In this document: one piece after another, positions 53,883 through 62,248 of the stretch
How positions within the stretch are numbered: the stretch's first letter is position 1
Layout: the number at the start of each line of letters is the position of its first letter
Assembly (NCBI GenBank): GCA_009840005.1
Contig: VXOR01000022.1
Coordinates: 7,223 to 71,222 of the forward strand
Source: Gemmatimonadota bacterium
Lineage (GTDB): Bacteria; Latescibacterota; UBA2968; UBA8231
Length of the DNA stretch: 64,000 bases
Reading direction: 5' to 3'
The notes under the pieces: generated by a model
The model's database searches: none
Seen by the model: the letters and a program-made list of their open reading frames with translations, nothing else
Told to the model about the DNA's origin: nothing
Program-made: the position numbers and the translations under genes

Positions 53883-54638
53883 ATGCTGACAGACGAACAG
53901 ATACGGCAGTTTCGCGAAGATGGCTATCTCGTTTTTGCAGCCCTGATTCAAGACGAGCGATTGGCCTATTACAAGCAGGTGTTTGATGAACTAGTCGCAG
54001 AGGGATGCAAATTGACCGAGCAGGTGCCGCACTGGTCGCTTGAGTTGGACGAGCGCGGTGAACCCCGGGCAGGTTTGTTGCACAAAATTCAGGGGGTTTG
54101 CGTGGTCGATGCCCGCGTGTTGGAGCTGGCGCGTGAACCGGCGATTTTAGACCGCGTGGCCGTATTAATTGGTGAAAATATCGATGTGTTTGGCACCAAG
54201 TTTTTTCCCAAGTTGCCCAATGGCGGCACCTCAACGGGCTGGCATCAGGACAATTTTTATTTTGGCACCGATACGGATCGCATTATCAGTTGCGGAATTT
54301 ATCTGGAAGATTCAGATGTGGAGAATGGGTGTTTGCGGGTGGTGCCCGGCAGCCACCGGATGGGCGAGATTGTCGAGCACCGCAGAAATCCAAGCAGGCA
54401 TGGCAGTTGGACAGAGGTCGATGAATCGCGGGCTGTGGATGTGGTCATTCCCGCTGGTACGGTTGTGCTGTTTTCCGCCAATCTCCTGCATGGTGCTTAT
54501 GATAACCACAGCAATCGCACGCGCTATAGTACAGCATGGCATTATTTGCCCGAAGAACTCAATCCAGAAAAGTTTCTAAAGGGAATATACGAAGATCGCC
54601 ATGTGGCGTGTAAGCATTCCAATCCTCATGCTTCTTAA
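53883..54638 (+). CDS. Phytanoyl-CoA dioxygenase (PhyH) family protein
   Basis: 251 residues, with AGGAGG just before the ATG. The opening is LTDEQIRQFREDGYLVFAALIQDERLA. Iron ligands are His121-x-Asp123 in TGWHQDNFYFG and the distal His in SANLLHGAYDNHSNRTRYS near 203, where RTRYS also supplies the 2-oxoglutarate arginine. ENGCLRVVPGSHRMG near 150 is the core loop. It is a canonical complete enzyme, with lower GC content than the double-PhyH gene before it. Its end overlaps the convergent glycosidase-like gene by 4 bases. Confidence 0.93.
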   Translation: MLTDEQIRQFREDGYLVFAALIQDERLAYYKQVFDELVAEGCKLTEQVPHWSLELDERGEPRAGLLHKIQGVCVVDARVLELAREPAILDRVAVLIGENIDVFGTKFFPKLPNGGTSTGWHQDNFYFGTDTDRIISCGIYLEDSDVENGCLRVVPGSHRMGEIVEHRRNPSRHGSWTEVDESRAVDVVIPAGTVVLFSANLLHGAYDNHSNRTRYSTAWHYLPEELNPEKFLKGIYEDRHVACKHSNPHAS

Positions 54639-56218
54639 ACGCGGTACGCAAAGATCTTCGCCTGAAACATCCGGATCCGAATCGCCAACATCTCACCCAC
54701 CTCGGACAAGTCGCTGTTGCCGTTCCAAGTGACCGTCTGATCGAGCGAATCTCCTTGCAGCAGATCGCTTTCTTCGAAGGTCAGGCCGGCGACCGGATCG
54801 ACGTCGGGGTGAATCCGCGAGGGAATGTTGCGCAGAATCTCGACCTTGATCCAGCCACCCGGGCGGCAGCGGTAGTTGAGCCTTAACTGACTGGCGGTCC
54901 TCACTACGGTCGGCACGGTAAACCGGCCCTCCACATCTGCATCGATGCCGCAGAATCTGTGGGGCCGCCACCGGGCCCACTGCAACACCGCCTCTCCTCT
55001 CTGCGGTGCGTTGTGCAGCGACGTGTGCCCTCCGTACAGAGACCCCCAATTGCCATCCGGCAATTCCGCGATGCCACTGCCCCAAGAATAGACCATGGCC
55101 GCGTCGGGCGCACCCGGAGCGCCCACCGGAATAATCGGCTTGCGCTCCGGCCGCTGCCAAATCAAACCGTCGCGACTGATGGCGAGCTGGCTGTCCACGT
55201 GGTCGGTGGCGTGATGGTAGGCCTGTACCAACATGCAGTGCAGATCGTCTCTACCCGGATAGGGAAAGTAGTCGCCGCCGTAGAACGAGAGGTCGGGCTC
55301 GTCCTGACCATCTGGAAAGAGTAGGAGCTTGGGAGCGGGCCAGTGGTTGAAGTCCTTGGTCCGGGTCAGCCCGATCGCCCGGTGGAAGATGCCATCCTCT
55401 GGAACGCCGCTGCCGATCAGGTCGAACTGTTCCTGGGGGACGCCCTGGATGCGACAGTAGGCGTAGTAGTAACCGGATTTCTCGTCGTATCTAACGGAGA
55501 GACCTCCATCCATGGGGAAATCGGCGAGAATCTTGTCGGTTCGCTTCCAGTGAATGCGGTCGGGGGAGACCCACCCCATTACCCGGCCCTTGAGAATCAG
55601 CCTAGGCCCTTTGTAGGCTGGACCCAAGTATTCCTGATCGGCCCACCATTTTTGTATGTATTCATCATCGACCTCCTCACCCGCGTTGGCCATCTCTCCG
55701 GTCTCCGAATTGATCATAGCTCCCTCACAACCCATGCCCTTAAACCGCTCTTCCGGTGGCGCGGTTGGATCCTCGAATACCGCTTTGAGCAGGTCGCCCC
55801 CCACATCGGTAACTAGGTTGTTCTCCTTCGAGCCGTTCTTGTCTATGATGCCCAAGGCGGGACGGGTCCAGCGATACGCGTCCTCACTTACCGCATAAGC
55901 GACGTGTCTCCCCTGATAGTAGAGCAGGTGGTATCGGTCATCCGCCTGCCACACCCGCACGGAATTGCCCACGCCATCGACGTCTCCATCCACTTCGCCA
56001 TCGAACTCGAGCGGAGCCGATTTGTCCGCCTCCTCGATTGCCAAGCGGACGCCGATGGGGGCATCGTAGAGTTCGAACGCGCCAGTGCGATCGACGGCGC
56101 GATGGCCCGGAAAAACCTCCGTCCAATCGACCAATGGACGCCAATGCCCCGCGTTCTGCCTAGGCCGGACCCAATCCCCAGGATAATAACCGCGCGTATC
56201 CTTCCATCCGTTACTCAT
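54635..56218 (-). CDS. Five-bladed beta-propeller glycosidase-like protein (GH32/GH43/GH68 clan type)
   Basis: 527 residues, no signal peptide. Repeated propeller-style segments occur: YHLLYYQGRHVAYAVSEDAYRWTRP near 98, GYYYAYCRIQG near 250, RTKDFNHWPAPKLLLFPD near 290 and DSQLAISRDGLIWQRPERKP near 345. The pattern 'D-G-x-x-W' recurs at blade ends, as in GH32/GH43 enzymes, and a beta-sandwich tail follows (VEGRFTVPTVVRTASQ). It may act on a glycoside or be a non-catalytic relative; catalytic acids are not certain. Its start overlaps the esterase stop by 4 bases. Confidence 0.7.
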   Translation of the reverse strand: MSNGWKDTRGYYPGDWVRPRQNAGHWRPLVDWTEVFPGHRAVDRTGAFELYDAPIGVRLAIEEADKSAPLEFDGEVDGDVDGVGNSVRVWQADDRYHLLYYQGRHVAYAVSEDAYRWTRPALGIIDKNGSKENNLVTDVGGDLLKAVFEDPTAPPEERFKGMGCEGAMINSETGEMANAGEEVDDEYIQKWWADQEYLGPAYKGPRLILKGRVMGWVSPDRIHWKRTDKILADFPMDGGLSVRYDEKSGYYYAYCRIQGVPQEQFDLIGSGVPEDGIFHRAIGLTRTKDFNHWPAPKLLLFPDGQDEPDLSFYGGDYFPYPGRDDLHCMLVQAYHHATDHVDSQLAISRDGLIWQRPERKPIIPVGAPGAPDAAMVYSWGSGIAELPDGNWGSLYGGHTSLHNAPQRGEAVLQWARWRPHRFCGIDADVEGRFTVPTVVRTASQLRLNYRCRPGGWIKVEILRNIPSRIHPDVDPVAGLTFEESDLLQGDSLDQTVTWNGNSDLSEVGEMLAIRIRMFQAKIFAYRV

Positions 56219-57123
56219 CGCAATCCTCCAATATCATATCTCGACACAAAATCCCAGATCAAACTACTGGTATTGGAGCCATCGTAGCTAATATCAAACC
56301 AGACGTGCCCTCCGTCGATAATTTTATAATGTTCTACAGCAGTATTGTTGTCTCCGTCTGTATAGGAATGATGTTCTATTGTCGTTCCCCTATCATCCAT
56401 ACTATTTACTATCGGAGTAGTACTGGTATTATTAAAACTTACCCAATAAGCAAGCACCTCATCAATTGATGATAATCCCTCAAACTCCCCACCATAGGGG
56501 ACAGACTTGTCTGCTGTACCATGAATGTTAATCATAGCCGTAGGATGTGATGGATTACAGTTGTCATATGTCTCCTCCATCATTGTTCCAGCGACAGACC
56601 CTATGGCCGCTATTTTATCACTATGATAGCAAGCAAGTGCATAGGTAAAGAACGAGCCGTTTGAGTAACCACAGGAATATACTCTTGCTAAATCAATGTT
56701 ATAATTGGAAGAAATTTCATTAATTAATGTTTCCACGAAGCCAAAGTCATCCGCATCACTTTTATTTTTATCTGATTCCAAACCAGCATTCCAGTGTGGA
56801 TCTCCATCCAGCAAGGTGCCTTGGGGATAAACCAGAATAAAATTTTCCATATCTGCCAAAGGCCGCATATCGGCGTATTTTAAGTATTGATCTGCAATCC
56901 CACCGTATCCGTGAAAGTTGAGCATTAGTGGAACTGCGGAAGTTCCATCATAAGAATCAGGCACATAGATAATATACTCTCTTGTTACACCATCATGGGA
57001 AAGTGTTTGTGCAAATAAACCTGTTGTATTTGTATTGGGTGTATCGAGAGGCATGTCATCATTTTCTGAACAAGAAAACAAGCTTGACAATGATATAAAG
57101 GTGACAATAAAAAGTCTTTTCAT
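56215..57123 (-). CDS. PHB-depolymerase / feruloyl-esterase-like lipoprotein, AT-rich, Bacteroidetes-like
   Basis: 302 residues. The signal ends in LSSLFSCSEND, a lipobox followed by the acidic Ser-Glu-Asn-Asp typical of surface-exposed Bacteroidetes lipoproteins. The esterase fold shows LMLNFHGYGG near 68, the nucleophile in SCGYSNGSFF (about 152), INIHGTADKSVPYGG near 198 and a late histidine in KIIDGGHVWFD. It should cleave esters of polymers or hydroxycinnamates. The gene is far richer in A+T than both neighbours, so it has been acquired. Yet it overlaps the next gene with ATGA. Confidence 0.88.
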   Translation of the reverse strand: MKRLFIVTFISLSSLFSCSENDDMPLDTPNTNTTGLFAQTLSHDGVTREYIIYVPDSYDGTSAVPLMLNFHGYGGIADQYLKYADMRPLADMENFILVYPQGTLLDGDPHWNAGLESDKNKSDADDFGFVETLINEISSNYNIDLARVYSCGYSNGSFFTYALACYHSDKIAAIGSVAGTMMEETYDNCNPSHPTAMINIHGTADKSVPYGGEFEGLSSIDEVLAYWVSFNNTSTTPIVNSMDDRGTTIEHHSYTDGDNNTAVEHYKIIDGGHVWFDISYDGSNTSSLIWDFVSRYDIGGLR

Positions 57124-57157
57124 TGTATCGTCCTTTTCGCGTCGGGTTGATTGGCGA

Positions 57158-58594
57158 TTACCACGGAAGAGAGAACGTCTTTACGTTGGTCATAAACTTC
57201 ATGGCCTCGATCACACCCTCCTTAACCCCTAATCCAGAGTCTTTTACGCCGCCAAACGGAGAGCATTCAATGCGGTAGCCGGGAACTTGGTTGATGTTGA
57301 CCGTCCCCGTTTGAATGCGACGGACGCATTCCAGTGCGCTGGGCAGGTGATTGGTTACTACGCCCGAGGAGAGTCCGAACTTGGAATCGTTGGCGACCGC
57401 GATGGCGTCGTCGATGTCGGAGATCTCGATGATGGGGGCCAACGGCCCAAACGATTCCTTCCGAATCATTTCCGCGTCGCGAGGAACCTCGTCGATTACC
57501 GTTGGTTCTACTAGCGCGCCACGGCGTCCTCCACCCAGCAGCACTTTCGCACCCTGATCCACGGCCTTGTGGACGCGTTGCTCAAGCAGTTGCGCCGCCG
57601 CGGCATCAATCACCGTACCCACGATGGTATCTGGGTCCGCCGGATCACCAGCCCGATACGTGGCCGCGCGCTCGAGGAACTTATCCATAAATCCATTCTT
57701 AATTTTTCGATGGACGAGCAATCGCTTCACAGCCGTGCAACGTTGGCCCGAATTGCGAAAACATCCTTCTGCCGCCAGCGTCGCCGCCAGATCGAGGTCC
57801 GCATCGTCCAGAATGATCAATGGACTATTACCACCTAACTCCAAGCACAATTTCTTGTAACCCGCCAACTGAGCAATGCGTTTCCCGGTAGCTGTTCCGC
57901 CGGTGAACGTGACCAATTCAATCCGCTCGTCCGCGATTAATGGCTCAACCACGGTGTCGATGTCTCCGACGAAGACGCTGAGCATCTGCTTGGGCAGGCC
58001 GGCATCATAGAGTAACTCACAAAGCCGAATGGCGGTCAGCGGGGTTTTTTCCGATGGCTTGACGAGCATGGGCACACCCGCCGCGATTGCCGGTGCAACC
58101 TTGTGCGCAACTTGATTCAGTGGGTGATTGAAGGGCGTAATGGCAAGTGCCAACCGCACCGGTTCGCGAACCGTAAAGATCTTCCGCTGCTCACCTTTCG
58201 GCGACACATCGCAGGAGAATATTTCGCCGTCGTCTTTTAATGCCTCGGCCGCGGCGAATTGAAAAACGTCACAGGCGCGCCCCACCTCGTAATTAGTCTC
58301 CCGCAGGCACAGCCCAGACTCCATGCGGATCAGGTTGGCAAACTCGCCCGCCCGCTCAAGCAGAAGTTCGCGAGCTCTGGTCAGCACTTGAGACCGATCG
58401 AAGCGCGACGGTTGTCCGTCAAAGGACAGTGTGCGGTCGATCACGAGATCGAGGTGATCGCCGTTGATCTTGCTAACCGTACCGGCAATCGAACCATCGT
58501 AGGGATAGTGGACAGTCAAAGTATCCGCCGAATCGATTGCTTCTCCGCCTAAGTACGAAGGCAGTTGCAGTGTTTCAACGTTTGCGGTGCTCAT
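57158..58594 (-). CDS. phnY: Aldehyde dehydrogenase, phosphonoacetaldehyde dehydrogenase (PhnY)-like
   Basis: 478 residues of the ALDH superfamily with all catalytic residues: TPFNHP (Asn, about 153), LCLELGGNSP (Glu, about 251) and NSGQRCTAVKR (Cys, about 286). The ending VPGYRIECSPFGGVKDSGLGVKEGVIEAM with TNVKTFSLPW is the pattern of PhnY-type enzymes, which oxidise phosphonoacetaldehyde to phosphonoacetate. Close relatives act on sulfoacetaldehyde or lactaldehyde, so the symbol is provisional. The esterase and glycosidase-like genes follow on the same strand, and a PhyH gene is divergent. Confidence 0.75.
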   Translation of the reverse strand: MSTANVETLQLPSYLGGEAIDSADTLTVHYPYDGSIAGTVSKINGDHLDLVIDRTLSFDGQPSRFDRSQVLTRARELLLERAGEFANLIRMESGLCLRETNYEVGRACDVFQFAAAEALKDDGEIFSCDVSPKGEQRKIFTVREPVRLALAITPFNHPLNQVAHKVAPAIAAGVPMLVKPSEKTPLTAIRLCELLYDAGLPKQMLSVFVGDIDTVVEPLIADERIELVTFTGGTATGKRIAQLAGYKKLCLELGGNSPLIILDDADLDLAATLAAEGCFRNSGQRCTAVKRLLVHRKIKNGFMDKFLERAATYRAGDPADPDTIVGTVIDAAAAQLLEQRVHKAVDQGAKVLLGGGRRGALVEPTVIDEVPRDAEMIRKESFGPLAPIIEISDIDDAIAVANDSKFGLSSGVVTNHLPSALECVRRIQTGTVNINQVPGYRIECSPFGGVKDSGLGVKEGVIEAMKFMTNVKTFSLPW

Positions 58595-58852
58595 GTTTCA
58601 CTCTGTGCGTAGTTCGGAGCCTAAAGAACGGATTTCCTTGTGACTTAGCATAATAAGTATTGTTGAGGCAATGCGAAATTTGCGCGGCAGCACTAGGCGT
58701 GTCAGATCTCAGAAGAATCGTTCTATCTCAAGTTATTTCAAATAGTTATGTAGAATTCTCCAACCTCACGGAATTGGTTGCGACTATCCACGCAAACTCT
58801 TTGATTCTAACGGTGCCCCAATTCGCGATTCTAACGAAAGGCAAGGCTGACG
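58595..58852. other. Divergent intergenic region, no gene seen
   Basis: About 260 bases, moderately AT-rich, between the ALDH and PhyH genes. No near-consensus promoter pair or strong hairpin stands out. Confidence 0.35.
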
Positions 58853-59659
58853 ATGATGACCGAAGAACAGCGCTATCTTTTTGATCTATGCGGTTTTCTG
58901 CATCTACAGAACGTCCTGACCCCGGAGGAACTGGATGCGGCTTCGGATGCCGCCAATCGCTACATAGACAGCGCATCGGAAGACCTGCCGCCGCATTTCG
59001 GACGATCAGAAAATCTCAAGGGCTTTGCCCACGGCTTCGCCTTCGACCGGGCGCTGGAAAAGCTGGTCTTCCTGCCTGCCGTCTGGCCCATCGTGCTGGA
59101 GTTGACCAACGGCAAACCCATGCTCGCCAGCGGTACCATGCTGGTCGATTCTCCCGACGGACACACCGAGGCGGTGCAGTTGCACTGCGCCCGCGACGAC
59201 TACGGCTTTGAGAGCGCCCGTTACGAGGTGCGCCGGGGACGCATCTACTGCGACGACTTTGTGGTCTTTCCTTACCTAGACGATGTGCTTCCCGGTGATG
59301 GCGGGCTACTAGTGGTGCCGGGGTCGCACAAAAGCGAGTTCGACCGGCCGCCGCAGCTATTTAATCAGGGTCTCATTGAAGGGGAGGTACCGCCGGGGGC
59401 CGTCAACATCACGCCCGCGGCCGGGGATGCGGTGATCATGCCCGAATGCGTAACCCACGGGGTCCTGCCCTGGAGGGCCGCCGACCGCCAGCGCCGGGTG
59501 CTGACGCTGCGCTACCGGCCACACCATCGCCAAGCCGGCCCCATTCCGGAGGCGGTCAAAGAGCGGCTCGCACCCGAAACGCTCGAGTTGGTCGAGTCGG
59601 CACACTATACCCATGAAAAGAAAATCGCCACTCAGCAACGGGTGTGCCTCAGCCAATAA
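58853..59659 (+). CDS. PhyH-family protein with an H-x-A iron motif
   Basis: 268 residues. The opening TEEQRYLFDLCGFLHLQNVLTPEELDA and PYLDDVLPGDGGLLVVPGSHKSEF (about 141-164) place it firmly in PhyH. At the first iron motif it reads QLHCARDD, so His111 is followed two residues later by Ala113 instead of Asp. The distal His is in CVTHGVLPW near 203, and the 2-oxoglutarate arginine in RQRRVLTLRY. Loss of this Asp is the hallmark of Fe/2-oxoglutarate halogenases such as SyrB2, but it also occurs in inactive relatives. The stop overlaps the next start (TAATG). Confidence 0.88.
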   Translation: MMTEEQRYLFDLCGFLHLQNVLTPEELDAASDAANRYIDSASEDLPPHFGRSENLKGFAHGFAFDRALEKLVFLPAVWPIVLELTNGKPMLASGTMLVDSPDGHTEAVQLHCARDDYGFESARYEVRRGRIYCDDFVVFPYLDDVLPGDGGLLVVPGSHKSEFDRPPQLFNQGLIEGEVPPGAVNITPAAGDAVIMPECVTHGVLPWRAADRQRRVLTLRYRPHHRQAGPIPEAVKERLAPETLELVESAHYTHEKKIATQQRVCLSQ

Positions 59660-60240
59660 TGGCCTCAGCCGAGAGGATCAGTAAGCCCAAATGCATTATC
59701 GTCACAGGCCGGCCGGGATCGGGGAAGACGAGTTTAGCCAAGAGGCTCGCTGAGCGGTTGTGGATGCCGGTCATCAGCCGCGACGAGATCAAGGAAGGCT
59801 ATGTCAATACCCATGGCGTCAAGCACGATCAGCTTCCGCCGGACACCAATGGCGTAGTCTCCAATTTTTTCTTCGAGATAGTCAATCAGTATCTCGCCGG
59901 TAAGATCTCTGTCGTTATTGAGGCGGCCTTTCAGCACAGGGTTTGGGAACCAAGGATGCCCAAGATCCTTGAATTGTGCACTCCTTTCATGGTCGTCTGC
60001 TCTGTTGACGGGATAGTGGCGGCTCAGCGCCATCTCCAGCGGGGTCTGGATGATCCGAATCGGGAGTTCTACCACGGCGATAAGCGCGTTGAAATCTACC
60101 GGGAAACAGGAGAGCTGTCGCCTCCTGGCGACTATACAGCTCCGAATTTCAACGTGCCCACAGTTCATGTCTCAACAGAGGGACAATACTCACCCAGCAT
60201 AGATGACATTGTGCAGCGAATCCGACTATTGAATGCCTAA
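59659..60240 (+). CDS. P-loop kinase (AAA_33 / zeta-toxin-like)
   Basis: 193 residues from the ATG at 59659, which overlaps the PhyH stop. Walker A is IIVTGRPGSGKTSLAKRLA (about 12-30), then ISRDEIKEGY near 41 with the substrate-site Asp, SVVIEAAFQHRVWEPRM near 92 as Walker-B-like strand and arginines in LQRGLDDPNREFYHGD near 130 for the lid. It is a small-molecule or nucleotide kinase; the zeta-toxin superfamily is related, but there is no antitoxin gene nearby. It seems translationally coupled to the PhyH protein. Confidence 0.82.
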   Translation: MASAERISKPKCIIVTGRPGSGKTSLAKRLAERLWMPVISRDEIKEGYVNTHGVKHDQLPPDTNGVVSNFFFEIVNQYLAGKISVVIEAAFQHRVWEPRMPKILELCTPFMVVCSVDGIVAAQRHLQRGLDDPNREFYHGDKRVEIYRETGELSPPGDYTAPNFNVPTVHVSTEGQYSPSIDDIVQRIRLLNA

Positions 60241-60263
60241 CACGTTATGCGGAAGGTTTAGTC

Positions 60264-60428
60264 ATGGAGATCGTTCTGCGACAAGCAACCGAGGATGATG
60301 TAATCGAGCTGGCAACGCTAAATAAGCGGCTCGTGATAGATCAGGGGAGCAGAAACCCATATACAGCCTCAGAATATGAGGACCGTTTCAGAGACTGGCT
60401 GCGGGGCAATGAGTGGTCAAGAACTTGA
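60264..60428 (+). pseudogene. GNAT acetyltransferase N-terminal fragment
   Basis: 54 codons, MEIVLRQATEDDVIELATLNKRLV and on to YTASEYEDRFRDWLRG, match the first third of a GNAT acetyltransferase, then a stop. The acetyl-CoA-binding half is missing. Its end overlaps a Nudix tail in another frame, so two truncated genes have been joined. Confidence 0.6.
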
Positions 60429-60555
60429 TTTGTCCCATGAACATGACAAGGTGCGCTGGTTGTCTTTTAAGGAAGCCACGAGGCTACTCACATGGGAAAG
60501 CAACCGAATCGCACTCTGGGAACTTAACGAACGTCTGAATACCGACCAGATTTGA
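60415..60555 (+). pseudogene. Nudix hydrolase C-terminal fragment
   Basis: In the frame ending with TGA at 60553-60555 the bases read ELDLSHEHDKVRWLSFKEA, then LLTWESNRIALWELNERL. This is the last third of Nudix hydrolases (S-x-E-H-x-x-x-R-W ... LL-x-W-x-S-N-x-x-A-L). The Nudix box itself (GX5EX7REUXEEXGU) is absent. It begins inside the GNAT fragment. Confidence 0.6.
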
Positions 60556-60640
60556 CGAGCTTCTGGCCGTGGATGACGGATCACGTCCACCCGGCCACGA
60601 CAACGTGTATGCCATAAAAGAAAGATGAGGAGAGCTTGGC

Positions 60641-61510
60641 GTGACGGCACCAAACACCACTTCGGCAGCACGCGTGTCCGTCCACGGTGGACACAGCAAA
60701 GAATTCGGCGATGCAAATGATTCCACGCTTGAGGAGGTCGTGCGCGCCTACGTTGACAAGGGCTTCGAATGGGTGGGCATTACCGAGCATATCCCGCCAT
60801 CTTCAGCCGACTTCCTGTTTCCCTGGGAGATTGAGGCGGGCCAGACGCTTGAATCGAGGATGGAACAGTTCACAGAATACTTCTCGGTCGCACGCAGGCT
60901 CCAGAGGGAATATCGAGATTCCATTCGCATCTTAGTCGGATTCGAAACGGAGAGTTATACTGGCTACGTAGCGCACGTCAACAGTCTGCGGAATCAATTT
61001 CAACCTGACTACATCGTTGGCTCGGTTCATCACGTGAGAGACATATGTATCGATGGTGCACCAGAGTGGTATGCCCAAGCCGTAGAAGAGGCCGGAGGAA
61101 TCGATGAGCTATTCTGTGAATACTTCGACAAACAATACGAGCTTGTAGAGGAACTAGAACCCGAAGTGATCGGCCACTTTGACCTCATCCGAATGCACGA
61201 TAGGGACTATCGTCAGCGCTTAGAGACCCCGAAGATCAAGGAGAGAATTCGGAGAAACCTCGAGAAGATCAAATACCTTGGGTCAATCCTCGATTTCAAT
61301 CTCAGGGCCCTCGAAAAGGGCGGATCTGAACCTTACGTGTCCAAATCTATCTTGGAAATGGCACTGGATCTTGGCGTCCCTTGCGTCCCGGGCGATGATT
61401 CACATGGGGTCGCGGGAGTTGGATTACATCTTGAGAAAGGAATCGAAATACTAAGGCAGACTGGATTTAGCACGGATTGGCCGCTCCCAGGGGCTACGGC
61501 ACATAGATGA
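60641..61510 (+). CDS. PHP-domain histidinol-phosphatase-like enzyme
   Basis: 289 residues from a GTG with AGGAGAG upstream. The PHP metal motifs appear in order: SVHGGHSKEFGD (13-24), GITEHIPP near 47, VGFETESY near 99, VGSVHHVRD near 127, EVIGHFDLIR near 175 and PGDDSHG near 248. This is the HisK-type arrangement that dephosphorylates histidinol phosphate, though many relatives act on other phosphate monoesters. A one-gene location, not in a his operon, suggests a specialised role. It overlaps the next gene by 4 bases (ATGA). Confidence 0.88.
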   Translation: MTAPNTTSAARVSVHGGHSKEFGDANDSTLEEVVRAYVDKGFEWVGITEHIPPSSADFLFPWEIEAGQTLESRMEQFTEYFSVARRLQREYRDSIRILVGFETESYTGYVAHVNSLRNQFQPDYIVGSVHHVRDICIDGAPEWYAQAVEEAGGIDELFCEYFDKQYELVEELEPEVIGHFDLIRMHDRDYRQRLETPKIKERIRRNLEKIKYLGSILDFNLRALEKGGSEPYVSKSILEMALDLGVPCVPGDDSHGVAGVGLHLEKGIEILRQTGFSTDWPLPGATAHR

Positions 61511-62025
61511 AACCAGACAGGACTCGAGAATTATCACCAACGATCCGATCCGCTACCCCCGCTGACGCCGAAATTGTAGTGCAGATTTACATCGATTCGT
61601 GGAACGCTGGATTTGGCGCACTGCTATCGCAGGCCGATAGAACTGTGACGCCAGCCCTTATTGAACGCTGGCACCATGATCTTGCTCAGCCTGTCCCACA
61701 TCGCTGGTGGGTAGCCGAGCGTATGGGTTCAATTGCAGGGTTCGTCGGCATTGGTCCCAGCCGAGATCCGGTGGATGCACGCCTTGGCGAACTTGATACT
61801 ATCGCTGTCGATCCGTCGCACTGGCGCACAGGTATCGGCAAGGAATTGATGTCTGTTGCTTTGCGTTACCTGATTGTGGACGGCTACGATGAGGCGATAG
61901 TGTGGACCGTAGAAGGCTACGAGCGCGGAATTGCCTTCTACGAGGCCATGGGGTGGAGCCGCGATGGTGGCGTCCGAGATGAAGGACGACAAATCCGCTT
62001 CCGGCGCGACTTGTCTACCTCATAA
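61507..62025 (+). CDS. GNAT-family N-acetyltransferase
   Basis: 172 residues. The GNAT core has IRSATPADAEIVVQIY (first strand and helix), WWVAERMGSIAGFVGIG near 68, and ELDTIAVDPSHWRTGIGKELM near 94, whose R-x-x-G-x-G/A binds acetyl-CoA. It closes with IAFYEAMGWSRDGG. The acceptor amine is unknown. The start overlaps the PHP gene stop (ATGA), so the two are coupled. Confidence 0.92.
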   Translation: MKPDRTRELSPTIRSATPADAEIVVQIYIDSWNAGFGALLSQADRTVTPALIERWHHDLAQPVPHRWWVAERMGSIAGFVGIGPSRDPVDARLGELDTIAVDPSHWRTGIGKELMSVALRYLIVDGYDEAIVWTVEGYERGIAFYEAMGWSRDGGVRDEGRQIRFRRDLSTS

Positions 62026-62161
62026 GATGTATATGGATGAATTTCCCTGACGAACAGAGATTTTCTTGACATGGTTCTATCGTCCCTCTTGCTTTCGGAA
62101 TCGGTATTAGGATGCTAATTTTTTCACCTTTTTGCACACAACGAATGACAGAGGAATATCC

Positions 62162-62227
62162 ATGACCGAGAGCAGAGATAGACTCAGAGAAACGATAGAA
62201 AATGGCGACTTGGTCACAGTCAAATAA
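62162..62227 (+). CDS. Very short open frame with a good ribosome site, probable gene-start fragment
   Basis: 21 codons, MTESRDRLRETIENGDLVTVK and a stop, preceded by GAGGAA. It reads like the beginning of a larger protein cut short. I do not recognise the family, and the remainder of this 220-base gap holds nothing else supported. Confidence 0.2.
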   Translation: MTESRDRLRETIENGDLVTVK

Positions 62228-62248
62228 ACCGGCACAACGATATCTAAA

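Noticed and set aside
60230..60262. gcctaacacgttatgc after the P-loop kinase gene as an integron attC site
   Set aside because: The core-like ends are present but only about 20 bases are available, with no internal stem, so it cannot fold as attC.
62066..62071. TTGACA as a -35 element before the short frame at 62162
   Set aside because: No acceptable -10 hexamer lies 16-18 bases downstream.
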